Assembly: GCF_000621705.1 (NCBI RefSeq)
Contig: NZ_JHXO01000001.1
Coordinates: 434,001-498,000, forward strand
Reading direction: 5' to 3'
From: Prolixibacter bellariivorans ATCC BAA-1284
GTDB lineage: Bacteria; Bacteroidota; Bacteroidia; Bacteroidales; Prolixibacteraceae
Length of the DNA stretch: 64,000 nucleotides
The first letter of the stretch is position 1, and every line of letters starts with the position of its first letter. The notes beneath the pieces are model-generated. The model saw only the letters and a list, made by a program, of their open reading frames with translations. It made no database searches and had not been told where the DNA came from. Positions 51,301 to 61,211 of this stretch are shown one piece after another. The translations under genes and the position numbers were made by a program.

Positions 51301-54300
51301 GTGACGGCGCGAATACCAGTGCTGAGCAAACCGTTGTCATTACTTTGAACGATTTGAACGATGAAGTGCCGGTAATAACAGCCGATCAAACTTTCTCTAT
51401 CGATGAGAACAGTGCGAATGGTTCATCGGTGGGAACGGTGCTGGCTACAGACGGTGATGTAACGGCGACAACCTTCCAAAACTGGACGATTACTGATGGT
51501 AATACGAATGGAACCTTTACCATCAATGGGTCTACCGGTGAAATCACTGTGGCTAAATCAACGGAGCTCGACAGGGAAGTAGTTACTTCTTACACGTTGA
51601 CGGTAACCGTTGATGATGGAGTGAATACCAGCGACGCTCAAACGCTCATTGTAAATGTAAATGACGTGAATGATGTGTTGCCGGTGATAACCGCATCACA
51701 ATCCTTCACCATTGATGAGAATAGTGTTGGGGGAACCGTTGTGGGAACCCTGACCGCAACGGATGGCGATGTGACAGCTACTACTTTCGGGTCATGGCAG
51801 ATTGTTTCCAATGTGAACGGAGATGGAGACACGAACAATGCTTTTACCATAAACACCGGGACGGGCGAGATAACGGTGAACGATGCCGGCGATTTGGACC
51901 GCGAAGCTGCGGCTTCATTTACGATTGGCGTTACGGTGAGCGATGGAGTTAATACCAGTTTGCAACAGGACGTGGTTATTTACCTTGATGACTTGAACGA
52001 CGAAGCACCGGTCGTAACGGCTAACCAAAGTTTCTCGCTTGATGAGAATTCACCGGACGATACCGTTATTGGAACTGTGGTAGCAACCGATATTGATGTA
52101 ACGGCCACCACTTTCGGGAACTGGAGAATTGTTTCGAACGTGAACCCGAATAACGATGTTCTGGAGGCTTTCGGTATTGACGATGTGACGGGTGAGATTT
52201 TCGTGAATGATTCTTCGGATCTGGATCGGGAACAAAATGCTTCACTGACCATACAGGTGACGGTTTCGGACGGAGAAAATACCAGCGATCCAGTGGATGT
52301 GGTAATCAATTTGAATGAATTGAATGATGTAGCGCCAGTAGTTACAGCCGATCAGTCGTTTACCATCAAAGAAAAAAGTGATGTTGGAACGACGGTTGGA
52401 ACACTTGTGGCAACTGATGGTGATATAAGTGCCACCACTTTCCAGGATTGGACCATTGCAACCAACACGGATGTGGATGGTGACGGAACTGGTACTTTTG
52501 CACTGAATACCGATACAGGAGTACTTACTGTTGCTGATTCAGATGATTTGGACCGTGAACAAAATGCGTCACTGACCATTCGGGTAACGGTTGGCGATGG
52601 TGTCAGTACCAGCGATACTACTGATGTGGTCATTAATTTGAGTGACACTAACAACCAGCCTCCTATGGTTACAGCAGGACAAACTTTCCCGGTTGATGAG
52701 AATGCTACCAATGGAACCGAGGTAGGAACTGTGGCCGCGACTGATGCCGATGTAACAGCTACCACGTTCCGCGATTGGACTATTGTTGGTGGTAATGATG
52801 CCGGAACATTTGCAATCAATGATTCGACAGGAGTCATTACGGTTGCGGACAGTACGCTGCTCGATCGGGAAACGATTGAATCCATTGTGTTAAGTATTAC
52901 GGTGAGCGACAGTATTAATGTAAGTACTCCGGAGGATGTAACCATTACATTGACCGATGTGAATGATGTGGCACCGGTTGTAACCGCCAATCAATCATTT
53001 ACGATTGAAGAGAATAGTGCCAACGATTTGGTTATTGGTACGCTGGCAGCAACCGATGGTGATGTGTCGGCTACTACGTTCCAAAACTGGAGTATCCTTA
53101 CGGGAAATGCTTCCGGAACCTTTGCGCTTGATGAATCCAGTGGAGCATTATCCGTTGCTGATAGTACGGCGCTCGATCGCGAAACAACATCCTCAATTAC
53201 GATAGGTGTTGTTACAGGCGACGGAGTGAATACCAGCGATACGTTAGATGTAGTCATTAATCTCACGGATGTGAACGATGTAACGCCGCTCGTTACGGCC
53301 GATCAGTCATTCAATGTCGATGAAAACAGTGCGGCTGGCACGACCATTGGAACGGTGCTTGCCACGGATGGTGATGTAACCCCAACAACCTTTACGAACT
53401 GGACAATTAGCTCGGGAAATGATGACAATGCTTTTGCCATCGATAGTTTGTCGGGTGTTCTCTCAGTCAATGATCCGGCAACGCTTGATCGCGAAGTCCT
53501 CGATTCATTAATTATCGGTGTATTTGTCAGCGATGGATTGGATACCAGTGCTGTGCAGAATGTAACGATACATCTGAACGATGTGAACGACGTTCTTCCG
53601 GTTATTGCAGCTGATTCGACGTTCACCATCGACGAGAATAGCCCTGCTGGTACTATTGTAGGAACTGCTTCAGCTACGGATGGGGATGTGACAGCAACCA
53701 CTTTTTCCAACTGGGCTATTATTGATGGAAATACCGAAGGAGCTTTTGCCATTGATGGTAGTTCCGGCCAGATAACGGTTGCACAAAGTTCGGCATTGGA
53801 TCGGGAGAAAATCGATACCCTGAAGCTGAGTGTAACGGTTAGCGATGGAGTGAATACCAGCGCTCCAGAATTGGTGATTGTAACACTTAACGATGTGAAC
53901 GATATTCTGCCGGTGATTGCTGCCGGACAATCCTTCACCCTTCCCGAGAATACGGTGGCAGGAACCTCTGTTGGAACGATCCAGGTAGCTGACAGTGACG
54001 TAACGGCGAGTACATTCAATAACTGGCAAATATCGACCAATTTCGACGGAAACGGTAATGGCAATCCCGCTTTTGCCATCGATAGTTTATCGGGTAACTT
54101 GACGGTGAACGATCCGGGCGATCTGAATTTCGAAACAACACCGGATTTCAACATTGCGGTAACGGTTGACGACAGTGTAAATACCAGCCTTCCGGTAGAA
54201 GTGGCATTGCATCTGACTGACAAAAATGACAATGCACCGGTTATCATCACAATGCCGTATTTCACCATTCAGGAAAATTCCGAAATCGGAACGTTGGTGG

Positions 54301-54806
54301 CCCAGTTTGAAGCTACCGACGTAGACGTTACGCCGGCAACCTTCACCTGGCACATTGTCAAAAATGCCGATCCCGACAAAGATGGAGCGGAGGCATTCAT
54401 CATCAATGAAACGAATGGTAACCTGTATATCCGCGACAAGGATGACTTCGATTATGAAACCAACGACGAACTGAAAGTCCAAATTTCGGTTTGGGATGGC
54501 ATTAACCGGAGCGATTATCTGGAAGTGATTGTCGGGATAACCAACGATACAAGCGACGACGTGACAACCGGTCTGGACGATCTTGCCTTGAAAGAAGTGA
54601 AGGTTTATCCGAACCCGGCTCAAAGTTACTTCTATATCGACGGTCCTGTCGGGGAAACCGTACAACTAGTCGACATGAATGGCCGATTGGTTAAAACGGC
54701 GTTGATGGAATCAAACATCCAGCGCTTTGATCTATCCGGAACTCCAAAGGGAATCTACCTGGTGCAGATACAGCACAAAACCGTATCGAAAGTAATTATC
54801 AGGTAA
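48393..54806 (+). CDS. Giant secreted cadherin-repeat protein with T9SS sorting domain
   Basis: A 2137-residue protein: signal peptide (MKKPLLLSFIILLIGINVMA), then 19 cadherin-like repeats of about 95-110 residues, and a T9SS type A signal (VYPNPAQSYFYIDG, LVDMNGRLVKTA, GIYLVQIQHK, VIIR). A typical repeat runs APVITA-QSFTIDENS, VGTVAATDGD, TTFQNWTI, AFAIN, TGEITV, LDRE, SFTLTVTVSDG, NTS, VTINLNDVND, containing the calcium ligands of cadherins (xEx, DxD, LDRE, DxNDN). Some repeats carry an extra DxDGDG-type loop. It is very acidic and should form a long calcium-stiffened surface fibre for adhesion or gliding. No enzymatic domain is visible. Confidence 0.92.
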   Translation: MKKPLLLSFIILLIGINVMAAGGPGFTDFSSPENTFNGVTLLAAAPPPTITGGQSFSVLENSALGTDVGTVGASDVTTNPSWSISSNVNPDGDGEDAFAINATTGQITVNDPTDLDYETNTSFVIEVSLSDDSGAATPVNVTINLEDVNEFAPVVNSVTAIDIAENLADNTPVGTALSADDQDGTTNIQNWAIASGNTNNAFAIDGSGQISVNSSAALDYETTTTFTLGITVDDDDYTSAEQTVTINLTDLNDVAPVVTASQSFTTDENTTAGTDLSPVLVATDGDVTSTTFSNWTISTNVDPDGDGTDAFAINASNGQITVNDAGDLDYETNTSLTIQVTVYDGANTSAPQDVTINLNNLNDEAPVITASQEFTVAENSDYGTVVGTVAVTDPDDASTVYHDWTITTGNTNGAFAINSTSGQITVANTSQLDRETTASFTLGLTVNDGTNTSAEATVTVLLSDVNDVAPVITASQSFDIPEGSSNGTVVGTVAVTDGDVTSTTFSSWTITNGNTDNAFAINGTTGEITVATSSALDIMVNPTFTLTLTVSDGVNTSADETVTINLTDINNQNPVVTNGQTFDVDENSAATTSVGTVAATDADSNTTFQDWTITSNVNGDGDANDAFAVDASTGEITVNDADDLDREANASLVIQVTVSDGTNTSVAENVTINLNDLNDVDPVVDSGQSFSIAENRPNGTVVGTAIATDGDVSSTTFQDWTIASSTTAGAFAINASTGEITVADSTLLDRETVASITLGLTVGDGVNTSDSQDVTISLSDVNDVAPVITADQVFNVDEGSANGTVVGTVDVTDQDITSTTYHDWTITGGNTDNAFGISASSGEITVTNSSALDFGVNPSFTLVLTVNDGTNTSAAESVTINLNDINDKAPVITADQNFAIDENSDNSTIVGTVAATDPDAGTTFQYWTIVSGNTDNAFAINSSTGEITVATSTALDKETTPSFTLSLTVSDGANTSAEQTVVITLNDLNDEVPVITADQTFSIDENSANGSSVGTVLATDGDVTATTFQNWTITDGNTNGTFTINGSTGEITVAKSTELDREVVTSYTLTVTVDDGVNTSDAQTLIVNVNDVNDVLPVITASQSFTIDENSVGGTVVGTLTATDGDVTATTFGSWQIVSNVNGDGDTNNAFTINTGTGEITVNDAGDLDREAAASFTIGVTVSDGVNTSLQQDVVIYLDDLNDEAPVVTANQSFSLDENSPDDTVIGTVVATDIDVTATTFGNWRIVSNVNPNNDVLEAFGIDDVTGEIFVNDSSDLDREQNASLTIQVTVSDGENTSDPVDVVINLNELNDVAPVVTADQSFTIKEKSDVGTTVGTLVATDGDISATTFQDWTIATNTDVDGDGTGTFALNTDTGVLTVADSDDLDREQNASLTIRVTVGDGVSTSDTTDVVINLSDTNNQPPMVTAGQTFPVDENATNGTEVGTVAATDADVTATTFRDWTIVGGNDAGTFAINDSTGVITVADSTLLDRETIESIVLSITVSDSINVSTPEDVTITLTDVNDVAPVVTANQSFTIEENSANDLVIGTLAATDGDVSATTFQNWSILTGNASGTFALDESSGALSVADSTALDRETTSSITIGVVTGDGVNTSDTLDVVINLTDVNDVTPLVTADQSFNVDENSAAGTTIGTVLATDGDVTPTTFTNWTISSGNDDNAFAIDSLSGVLSVNDPATLDREVLDSLIIGVFVSDGLDTSAVQNVTIHLNDVNDVLPVIAADSTFTIDENSPAGTIVGTASATDGDVTATTFSNWAIIDGNTEGAFAIDGSSGQITVAQSSALDREKIDTLKLSVTVSDGVNTSAPELVIVTLNDVNDILPVIAAGQSFTLPENTVAGTSVGTIQVADSDVTASTFNNWQISTNFDGNGNGNPAFAIDSLSGNLTVNDPGDLNFETTPDFNIAVTVDDSVNTSLPVEVALHLTDKNDNAPVIITMPYFTIQENSEIGTLVAQFEATDVDVTPATFTWHIVKNADPDKDGAEAFIINETNGNLYIRDKDDFDYETNDELKVQISVWDGINRSDYLEVIVGITNDTSDDVTTGLDDLALKEVKVYPNPAQSYFYIDGPVGETVQLVDMNGRLVKTALMESNIQRFDLSGTPKGIYLVQIQHKTVSKVIIR
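48540..54570 (+). repeat. 19 tandem cadherin-coding repeats
   Basis: The coding sequence is built of 19 in-frame units of roughly 285-330 bp. At the DNA level the words GTGAATACCAGCG and GATGTGAACGATGT recur about once per unit, but codons have drifted, so the array looks old rather than recently expanded. Confidence 0.88.
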
Positions 54807-54831
54807 TTTCCGAATTTCTCCTACAATCCGG

Positions 54832-54860
54832 GGCTCTCCTGTTTCAGGGGAGCCTTTTTT
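54832..54860 (+). terminator. Intrinsic terminator after the cadherin gene
   Basis: GGCTCTCCTG (54832-54841) pairs with CAGGGGAGCC (54845-54854), one wobble, followed by six T. Confidence 0.88.
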
Positions 54861-55009
54861 ATATTAATACAGTCCGCTTAATGGCGACTGCGATAAATTG
54901 AAGATTAGATTATGTTTTGTTGAAAATCAAGACTTTTTTGTTATTTCTTTGGCAGCGCGTTCCCGAAACAGTATTTTCGTGGTAACGAGACGTTCGCTAA
55001 TCATCTGTT

Positions 55010-55924
55010 ATGGTTTATACAACACATCAGAAAAAACCGGTTACTGCCCGACCCTTTCTTAAGTGGGCTGGTGGAAAGAGGCAGCTTTTGCCGGTCATTA
55101 CAGATGCTTTGCCGAAGAATTTGGCTCGGGATGCATTCGTCTACGTCGAGCCTTTTGTGGGGAGTGGTGCTGTTCTTTTCCGTATGCTACATCATTTTCC
55201 CAATATCGAAAGAGCCGTTATCAACGATGTCAATGAAGATTTAATTGACGCCTACCGAACGGTTCAGGAGGAACCGGACGCATTGATCGATGCCTTGCAG
55301 CAACTGGAACGGGAATATTACGGTAACCCGGAAGAAGAATTCCGGCAAATGCATTACCAAATGGTTCGCGAACTGTTTAATGGCCGAAGCGCTTCGCGGG
55401 CGAATCATACAGCTTACCTGATTTTTCTGAACCGGACCTGTTATAATGGATTGTACCGGGTAAATAAAGACAATCAGTTCAATGTTCCTTTCGGGAAACA
55501 CAAGAATCCCAGAATTTGTAACGAAGCGAATATCCGTTTGGTACACGAAGCGTTGCAGAAAGTGGAGATTCGGTTGGGCGACTTTGACGCTTTGAGCGAT
55601 TTAGTGACACCCAACGCATTTTTCTATTTCGATCCACCTTACAAGCCCATTAGCTCAACGGCTTCGTTTAACGCTTACTCGCAAAATGGCTTTGGTGATG
55701 GCGACCAGGAGCGCCTGAAAGCTTTTTGCGATAAACTACATAAAACCGGGTCCCGCTGGATGCTTAGTAATTCTGATCCGAAAAACGAAAATCCGGAAAA
55801 TCATTTCTTCGACGAATTGTATGGCGACTTCCACATCGAACGTGTGAAGGCACGGAGGGTTATCAATTCACGCGGAAGTAACCGGGGTGAAATCAGTGAG
55901 TTGCTAATTCGGAATTACGACTAA
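55010..55924 (+). CDS. dam: Solitary DNA adenine N6-methyltransferase (Dam/DpnM type)
   Basis: A 304-residue alpha-class m6A methyltransferase. The SAM site is FLKWAGGKRQL (16-26) with VEPFVGSGAVLF; the catalytic motif is DPPY at 208-211 (FYFDPPYKP). These enzymes usually methylate GATC. No restriction endonuclease is recognised beside it, so it may be an orphan regulator or repair mark, or a remnant of a defence system. Its end overlaps the stop of the convergent gene at 55921 by 4 nt. Confidence 0.9.
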   Translation: MVYTTHQKKPVTARPFLKWAGGKRQLLPVITDALPKNLARDAFVYVEPFVGSGAVLFRMLHHFPNIERAVINDVNEDLIDAYRTVQEEPDALIDALQQLEREYYGNPEEEFRQMHYQMVRELFNGRSASRANHTAYLIFLNRTCYNGLYRVNKDNQFNVPFGKHKNPRICNEANIRLVHEALQKVEIRLGDFDALSDLVTPNAFFYFDPPYKPISSTASFNAYSQNGFGDGDQERLKAFCDKLHKTGSRWMLSNSDPKNENPENHFFDELYGDFHIERVKARRVINSRGSNRGEISELLIRNYD

Positions 55925-56403
55925 AATCCTTTTTCCAGCATCAGCTTATCTAGTTCGTTTGCCGATTTTCCTTTGCTGAAAGTGGCAGCCTGTTCCGGTG
56001 ATTTGTCCTCTATTAATATTTGATGAATACCCAGCCGCTTGACACGTTTCTTCAGGATCGCATGCTCCTTGTTTTCTTCCGCAACCATGCCATAATAAAC
56101 GACGGTTAGCCATTGTTCCACTTCGTCGGTCATCTCACCGTATTGCAACGAAAGTTGTTTGATGCGCCATAGAATCAAGGGGTCGATTATTTTCCCGGTA
56201 GGTGCATAAACCGATACAAAATCGTTGTGCAATTTTTGCCTGCCGAAACGATTTCCGATGGTTTTAAGCCTTTGAAAATATGCCACATCACGCGGTGCAG
56301 TTGTTTTTCCTTCCGGAGAACGAAGGAAAACGCACCACGCATCGAACTTGCCACGGCCAAAGAAAACGACCGCCCCATTGGTTAGCCTGGTTGGATCGTG
56401 CAT
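55921..56403 (-). CDS. Conserved protein of unknown function, convergent with dam
   Basis: A 160-residue soluble basic protein, MHDPTRLTNGAVVFFGRG at the start, then WCVFLRSPEGKTTAPRDVAYF, DPLILWRIKQLSLQYG, WLTVVYYGMVAEENKEHAIL and KKRVKRLGIHQILIE. It looks like a family found in Bacteroidota without known function. No nuclease motif is obvious, so I do not call it a restriction partner of the methylase. Confidence 0.72.
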   Translation of the reverse strand: MHDPTRLTNGAVVFFGRGKFDAWCVFLRSPEGKTTAPRDVAYFQRLKTIGNRFGRQKLHNDFVSVYAPTGKIIDPLILWRIKQLSLQYGEMTDEVEQWLTVVYYGMVAEENKEHAILKKRVKRLGIHQILIEDKSPEQAATFSKGKSANELDKLMLEKGF

Positions 56404-56436
56404 TGGTAATCTCCATTTCTGTGAAAATAACCCGGT

Positions 56437-57111
56437 CTAAGGTTTCCGTACAATATTGAAATTGAATTCCACCGTTCCAATTTTGCTGAACAAGCGAAGC
56501 CAGAGCGGAAGCAACATTTCGGTTCCACGTGCAGCAGTAATATCGCCTAAATCGGTGATATTATCAGCCTTCCATCCGAATTCCTGAAGCAATGCGGATA
56601 CCTTCATCCTTGCATCGGAATCGTTGCCACAAACGAATACATTGTGATCGCCGGGAATGCCTTCGGGATGCAACATGATTTCGCAATTCATTGTGTTGAG
56701 GGATTTCACTACGCGAGATTCGGGGAAATGTTGCTGAATCTGTTCACCCAATGAACTATCGTTGCAGAAAAGCAATTTAGGCGGCATACCGTGTGTAAAA
56801 TCAAGCGGATTGGCCACATCGATGATGATCTTCCCTTTCAAATTATCGGCACCTGCCAGTTCAAGTGCTGTAATGGATGCATGCCCGTTGGTACAGTTGA
56901 AAACAATTTCGTCGGCAAAAATAGCCGCATCGGCAAAAGTTCCGTTTTCGGCTAAGTCACCGTATTTTTCAGAGAAAGCCAGGGCTTTTTCATTTTCCGC
57001 TGAGCGTGATCCCATGCAGACCTCATAACCTCTTCCAACTAAGCGGGATGCAATGGCCTGACCGACCATCCCTGTTCCCAGAACACCAATTTTACTCATA
57101 GCTTTTGTCAT
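56437..57111 (-). CDS. NADP/F420-oxidoreductase-like Rossmann protein
   Basis: A 224-residue protein with an N-terminal dinucleotide fold, KIGVLGTGMVGQAIASRL followed by GSRS (NADP-type Arg/Ser), and DVANPLDFTHGMPPKL, KSLNTMNCEIM, VFVCGNDSDAR. It matches the F420-dependent NADP oxidoreductase/NADP oxidoreductase family (NpdG-like fold). Most Bacteroidota lack F420, so the true cofactor partner and substrate are unknown. It starts at MTKAM or at the next Met (57099). Confidence 0.82.
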   Translation of the reverse strand: MTKAMSKIGVLGTGMVGQAIASRLVGRGYEVCMGSRSAENEKALAFSEKYGDLAENGTFADAAIFADEIVFNCTNGHASITALELAGADNLKGKIIIDVANPLDFTHGMPPKLLFCNDSSLGEQIQQHFPESRVVKSLNTMNCEIMLHPEGIPGDHNVFVCGNDSDARMKVSALLQEFGWKADNITDLGDITAARGTEMLLPLWLRLFSKIGTVEFNFNIVRKP

Positions 57112-57146
57112 TGGTTATATTATACATGATTAGGTTGATTTCAGAA

Positions 57147-58139
57147 TTATTTTTCGTCGCCGTAAATAGCCACCTGCTTTTCTCCATCCGATTTTACGAA
57201 GCCGCGAAACATGCCCGGTGTGTTCGTCATCATCACGATATTTCCCTCTTTATCCACACCAATCATACCGCCATCGCCACCAGCTTTTACCAGTTCGTTA
57301 TTGATAACTTCATCGGCGGCGTCATGAAACGAAAGATGTTTGTATTCCATCAGGGCGGAAATGGTCCGCGCAACGGTGTACCGGATGAAAAACTCGCCGT
57401 GGCCGGTACAGGAGATGGCACAACTTTGATTGCTGGCGTAGGTGCCGGCACCGATAATGGGGGAGTCGCCAATGCGGTGAAATTTCTTATTCGTCATTCC
57501 GCCGGTGGAGGTTCCGGCCGCCAGATTGCCATACTGGTCGAGCGCGGCACAACCAACGGTTCCGAATTTGTTTTTTCCTTCGGTGGCTAGATAATGCTGC
57601 AGCGCGTCCCAGCGGTTTTGCGTAAAGAAGTAACTGCTGTCGACGGTGGTCAAACCTTGTTGCCGGGCAAATTCCGATGCCCCGGAACCGTAAAGCATTA
57701 CATGCTCCGATTTTTCCATCACTTTCCGCGCCAGCGAGATGGGATTTTTTACATCGCCAACTCCGGCTACAGCTCCGGCATTCAACGTTTTGCCATCCAT
57801 CAAAGAGGCATCCATTTCGTTGGTACCATAGTGCGAAAAAACGGCGCCTTTCCCGGCATTAAATAACGGGGAATTTTCCATTACCCTAATAGTATGCTCT
57901 ACGGCATCGATGGAGGTGCCTCCACGACTCAAAACTGCCTGTCCGGTGTCAAGTGCTTCACTAAGCTTATCGCGAAATTGTTTCTCCAGCTCCGGACCAA
58001 GATTTTCGCGGCTGACAACACCAGCACCTCCGTGAATCACCAAAACATATTTCGGTGGCTGCGCTTGTGCCGGCCCGGATAGAAAGCTTGCGAAGAGGAG
58101 TAAGAAAAGAAAACCCGGGAGAAAGGCTGTTCGGTTCAT
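57147..58139 (-). CDS. Isoaspartyl peptidase / L-asparaginase (Ntn hydrolase), exported
   Basis: A 330-residue type III asparaginase-like Ntn hydrolase. Start set at 58139 (MNRTAFLPGFLFLLLFASFLSGPAQA), giving a signal peptide; the frame from 58229 adds 30 residues. After autocleavage before T194 in KFGTVGCAALD the threonine acts as nucleophile to release Asp from isoaspartyl dipeptides. VLVIHGGAGV, FNAGKGAVF, NEMDASLMDG, GTSTGGMTNK and SGTGHGE-type (SCTGHGEFFIR) motifs fit. It acts in the periplasm. Confidence 0.92.
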   Translation of the reverse strand: MNRTAFLPGFLFLLLFASFLSGPAQAQPPKYVLVIHGGAGVVSRENLGPELEKQFRDKLSEALDTGQAVLSRGGTSIDAVEHTIRVMENSPLFNAGKGAVFSHYGTNEMDASLMDGKTLNAGAVAGVGDVKNPISLARKVMEKSEHVMLYGSGASEFARQQGLTTVDSSYFFTQNRWDALQHYLATEGKNKFGTVGCAALDQYGNLAAGTSTGGMTNKKFHRIGDSPIIGAGTYASNQSCAISCTGHGEFFIRYTVARTISALMEYKHLSFHDAADEVINNELVKAGGDGGMIGVDKEGNIVMMTNTPGMFRGFVKSDGEKQVAIYGDEK

Positions 58140-58210
58140 TTTGCAGGTATTGGATTCTTTCTGATGAAGATAGGAAAAACCGCTGCCAAATGAAAAGCCT
58201 TCAAACAGGG

Positions 58211-58254
58211 AAAAAGAAAAAGGCTGCAACGGACTTTATTCCATCGCAGCCTTT
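58211..58254 (-). terminator. Intrinsic terminator after the ABC-F gene
   Basis: On the minus strand AAGGCTGC pairs with GCAGCCTT (58246-58253 and 58220-58227) with an 18-nt loop, followed by TTCTTTTT. Confidence 0.75.
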
Positions 58255-58291
58255 GATACTATATTATTAATCAGTCAAGCCTTGAAAATGC

Positions 58292-60073
<1,782 letters not shown>

Positions 60074-60081
60074 TCAAATTC

Positions 60082-60113
60082 CGGCGCAAGTTTTTTTACC
60101 TTGAAGTGTCCAA
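60082..60113 (+). promoter_or_regulatory. Candidate ECF-type promoter, upstream of the sigma gene
   Basis: CCGGCGCAAGTTTT (60082-60094) then GTGTC (60106-60110) with 15 nt between GCAAG and GTGTC. The same two parts with the same spacing recur before the anti-sigma gene. An AA-x-TT -35 and a GTC-containing -10 are usual for ECF sigma factors, so this may be recognised by the sigma factor encoded just downstream. Confidence 0.6.
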
Positions 60114-60145
60114 AAGAAAAATCCGGACAACGATTGAACCCATTA

Positions 60146-60718
60146 ATGGACGAAAAACAACTGGTCATTGATTTGCAGGCAGGCGACGAAAAAGCTTTTC
60201 GTCACCTTGTCGGGAAGTACCAACAACAGGTATTCCGGACGGCTATGGGATTTGTCCACGATGGTTCGGATGCGGATGACATTGCACAGGAAGTTTTTGT
60301 GGAGGTTTTTCGTTCGGTCGACAAATTTCGGGGCGAGGCAAGTCTTTCGACCTGGATTTACCGGATGACCGTCAACCGTTCGCTAAACCGGTTACGGAGC
60401 CGGAAACGAAAAGGCTTTTTTCAGCGAATCGAAGCGTTCTTTCAGGATGATGCAGATTGGACCGGAGAACCGGAAGCTGATTGTTCTATCCACCCCGAAA
60501 CGGTGGTAGGTAACCAGGAAATGGCTCAGGCGTTACAACAAGCGCTGGAAAGTCTACCGGAAAATCAACGGACTGCTTTTGTGCTTTATCATTACGAAGA
60601 TATGGCTTACAAGGAAATCGCTTCCGTAATGAAGGTATCGCTGGCTTCGGTTGAGTCGCTGATTCACCGGGCACGTAAGAATCTGCAAAAGAAACTGATG
60701 AATTTTTACAAAAAATGA
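60146..60718 (+). CDS. ECF-type RNA polymerase sigma factor
   Basis: A 190-residue sigma-70 family member. Start set at 60146 (MDEKQLVIDL). Region 2: DEKAFRHLVGKYQQQVFRTAMGFV with DADDIAQEVFVEVFRSVDKF and STWIYRMTVNRSLNRLRSRKRK; region 4: LPENQRTAFVLYHYEDMAYKEIASVMKVSLASVESLIHRARKNLQKKL. The linker is long (RIEAFFQDDADWTGEPEADC). It is followed by its anti-sigma gene and two Spy-like periplasmic proteins, indicating an envelope or metal stress response. Confidence 0.93.
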   Translation: MDEKQLVIDLQAGDEKAFRHLVGKYQQQVFRTAMGFVHDGSDADDIAQEVFVEVFRSVDKFRGEASLSTWIYRMTVNRSLNRLRSRKRKGFFQRIEAFFQDDADWTGEPEADCSIHPETVVGNQEMAQALQQALESLPENQRTAFVLYHYEDMAYKEIASVMKVSLASVESLIHRARKNLQKKLMNFYKK

Positions 60719-60723
60719 TGATC

Positions 60724-60756
60724 CCGGCGCAAGTTTTCCCGGGCAACGGTGTCAAA
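60724..60756 (+). promoter_or_regulatory. Second copy of the ECF-type promoter motif, upstream of the anti-sigma gene
   Basis: CCCGGCGCAAGTTTT (60723-60737) then GTGTC (60749-60753) with 15 nt between GCAAG and GTGTC, exactly as upstream of the sigma gene. It lies between the sigma stop (60718) and the anti-sigma start (60776). Confidence 0.6.
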
Positions 60757-60775
60757 CAGTAAAACGAGGTAAAAA

Positions 60776-61204
60776 ATGATGAACGAGCAACATATCACAG
60801 ACCAACTTTGGGAGTTCCATCTGGGAAATCTTTCGGAAGAGGAAAGCCAACAGGTTCAACTCCACCTCGAAGTTTGTGAAGCGTGTCTTCGTGAATCGGA
60901 GGTGGTGAAGCAAGCCGTTCAGGAGATGGCAGTTGAACGTTCGCAGGAAGTTCCGCCTTTTCTTTTTACCCGGATTCAGGGACGGCTGGAATCAGTAAGA
61001 AAACCGGCACCATTGTGGAAACGTACCCTGGTCACCTCATTGGGAACCATTTTGTTATTAGTGAGTATCTGGGGTGGCGTGAAGCTCGGGACGATGGATG
61101 TACGACAAACTTCCGGCACTTCGTTGGAAAACCCGATGGGAAATCTGGCCATTAACGAGATGGTGAATGAGCCGATTGAGGGCTACTTATTCGACTTTAA
61201 TTGA
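60776..61204 (+). CDS. Zinc-binding anti-sigma factor (ZAS type)
   Basis: A 142-residue membrane protein. The cytoplasmic N-terminus has a ZAS motif, H30-x3-C34-x2-C37 (HLEVCEAC), that holds the ECF factor inactive; one helix (VTSLGTILLLVSIWGGVKLG, about residues 82-101) anchors it and a short tail faces the periplasm. It may begin at the second Met (60779). It follows the sigma gene and probably inhibits that protein until a periplasmic or redox signal releases it. Confidence 0.85.
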   Translation: MMNEQHITDQLWEFHLGNLSEEESQQVQLHLEVCEACLRESEVVKQAVQEMAVERSQEVPPFLFTRIQGRLESVRKPAPLWKRTLVTSLGTILLLVSIWGGVKLGTMDVRQTSGTSLENPMGNLAINEMVNEPIEGYLFDFN

Positions 61205-61211
61205 TTCGGCG

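Noticed and set aside
52352-54268. Long minus-strand frames inside the cadherin gene
   Set aside because: Their Val/Ser/Thr-rich repetitive translation is the complement of the cadherin repeats.
48540-54570. Regular repeats resembling a CRISPR or satellite array
   Set aside because: The units are in-frame, about 290-330 bp, and encode cadherin domains; no short direct repeats with unique spacers.
55010-56403. Restriction-modification system
   Set aside because: The gene next to the methylase shows no endonuclease motif I can recognise, so only a solitary methylase is claimed.
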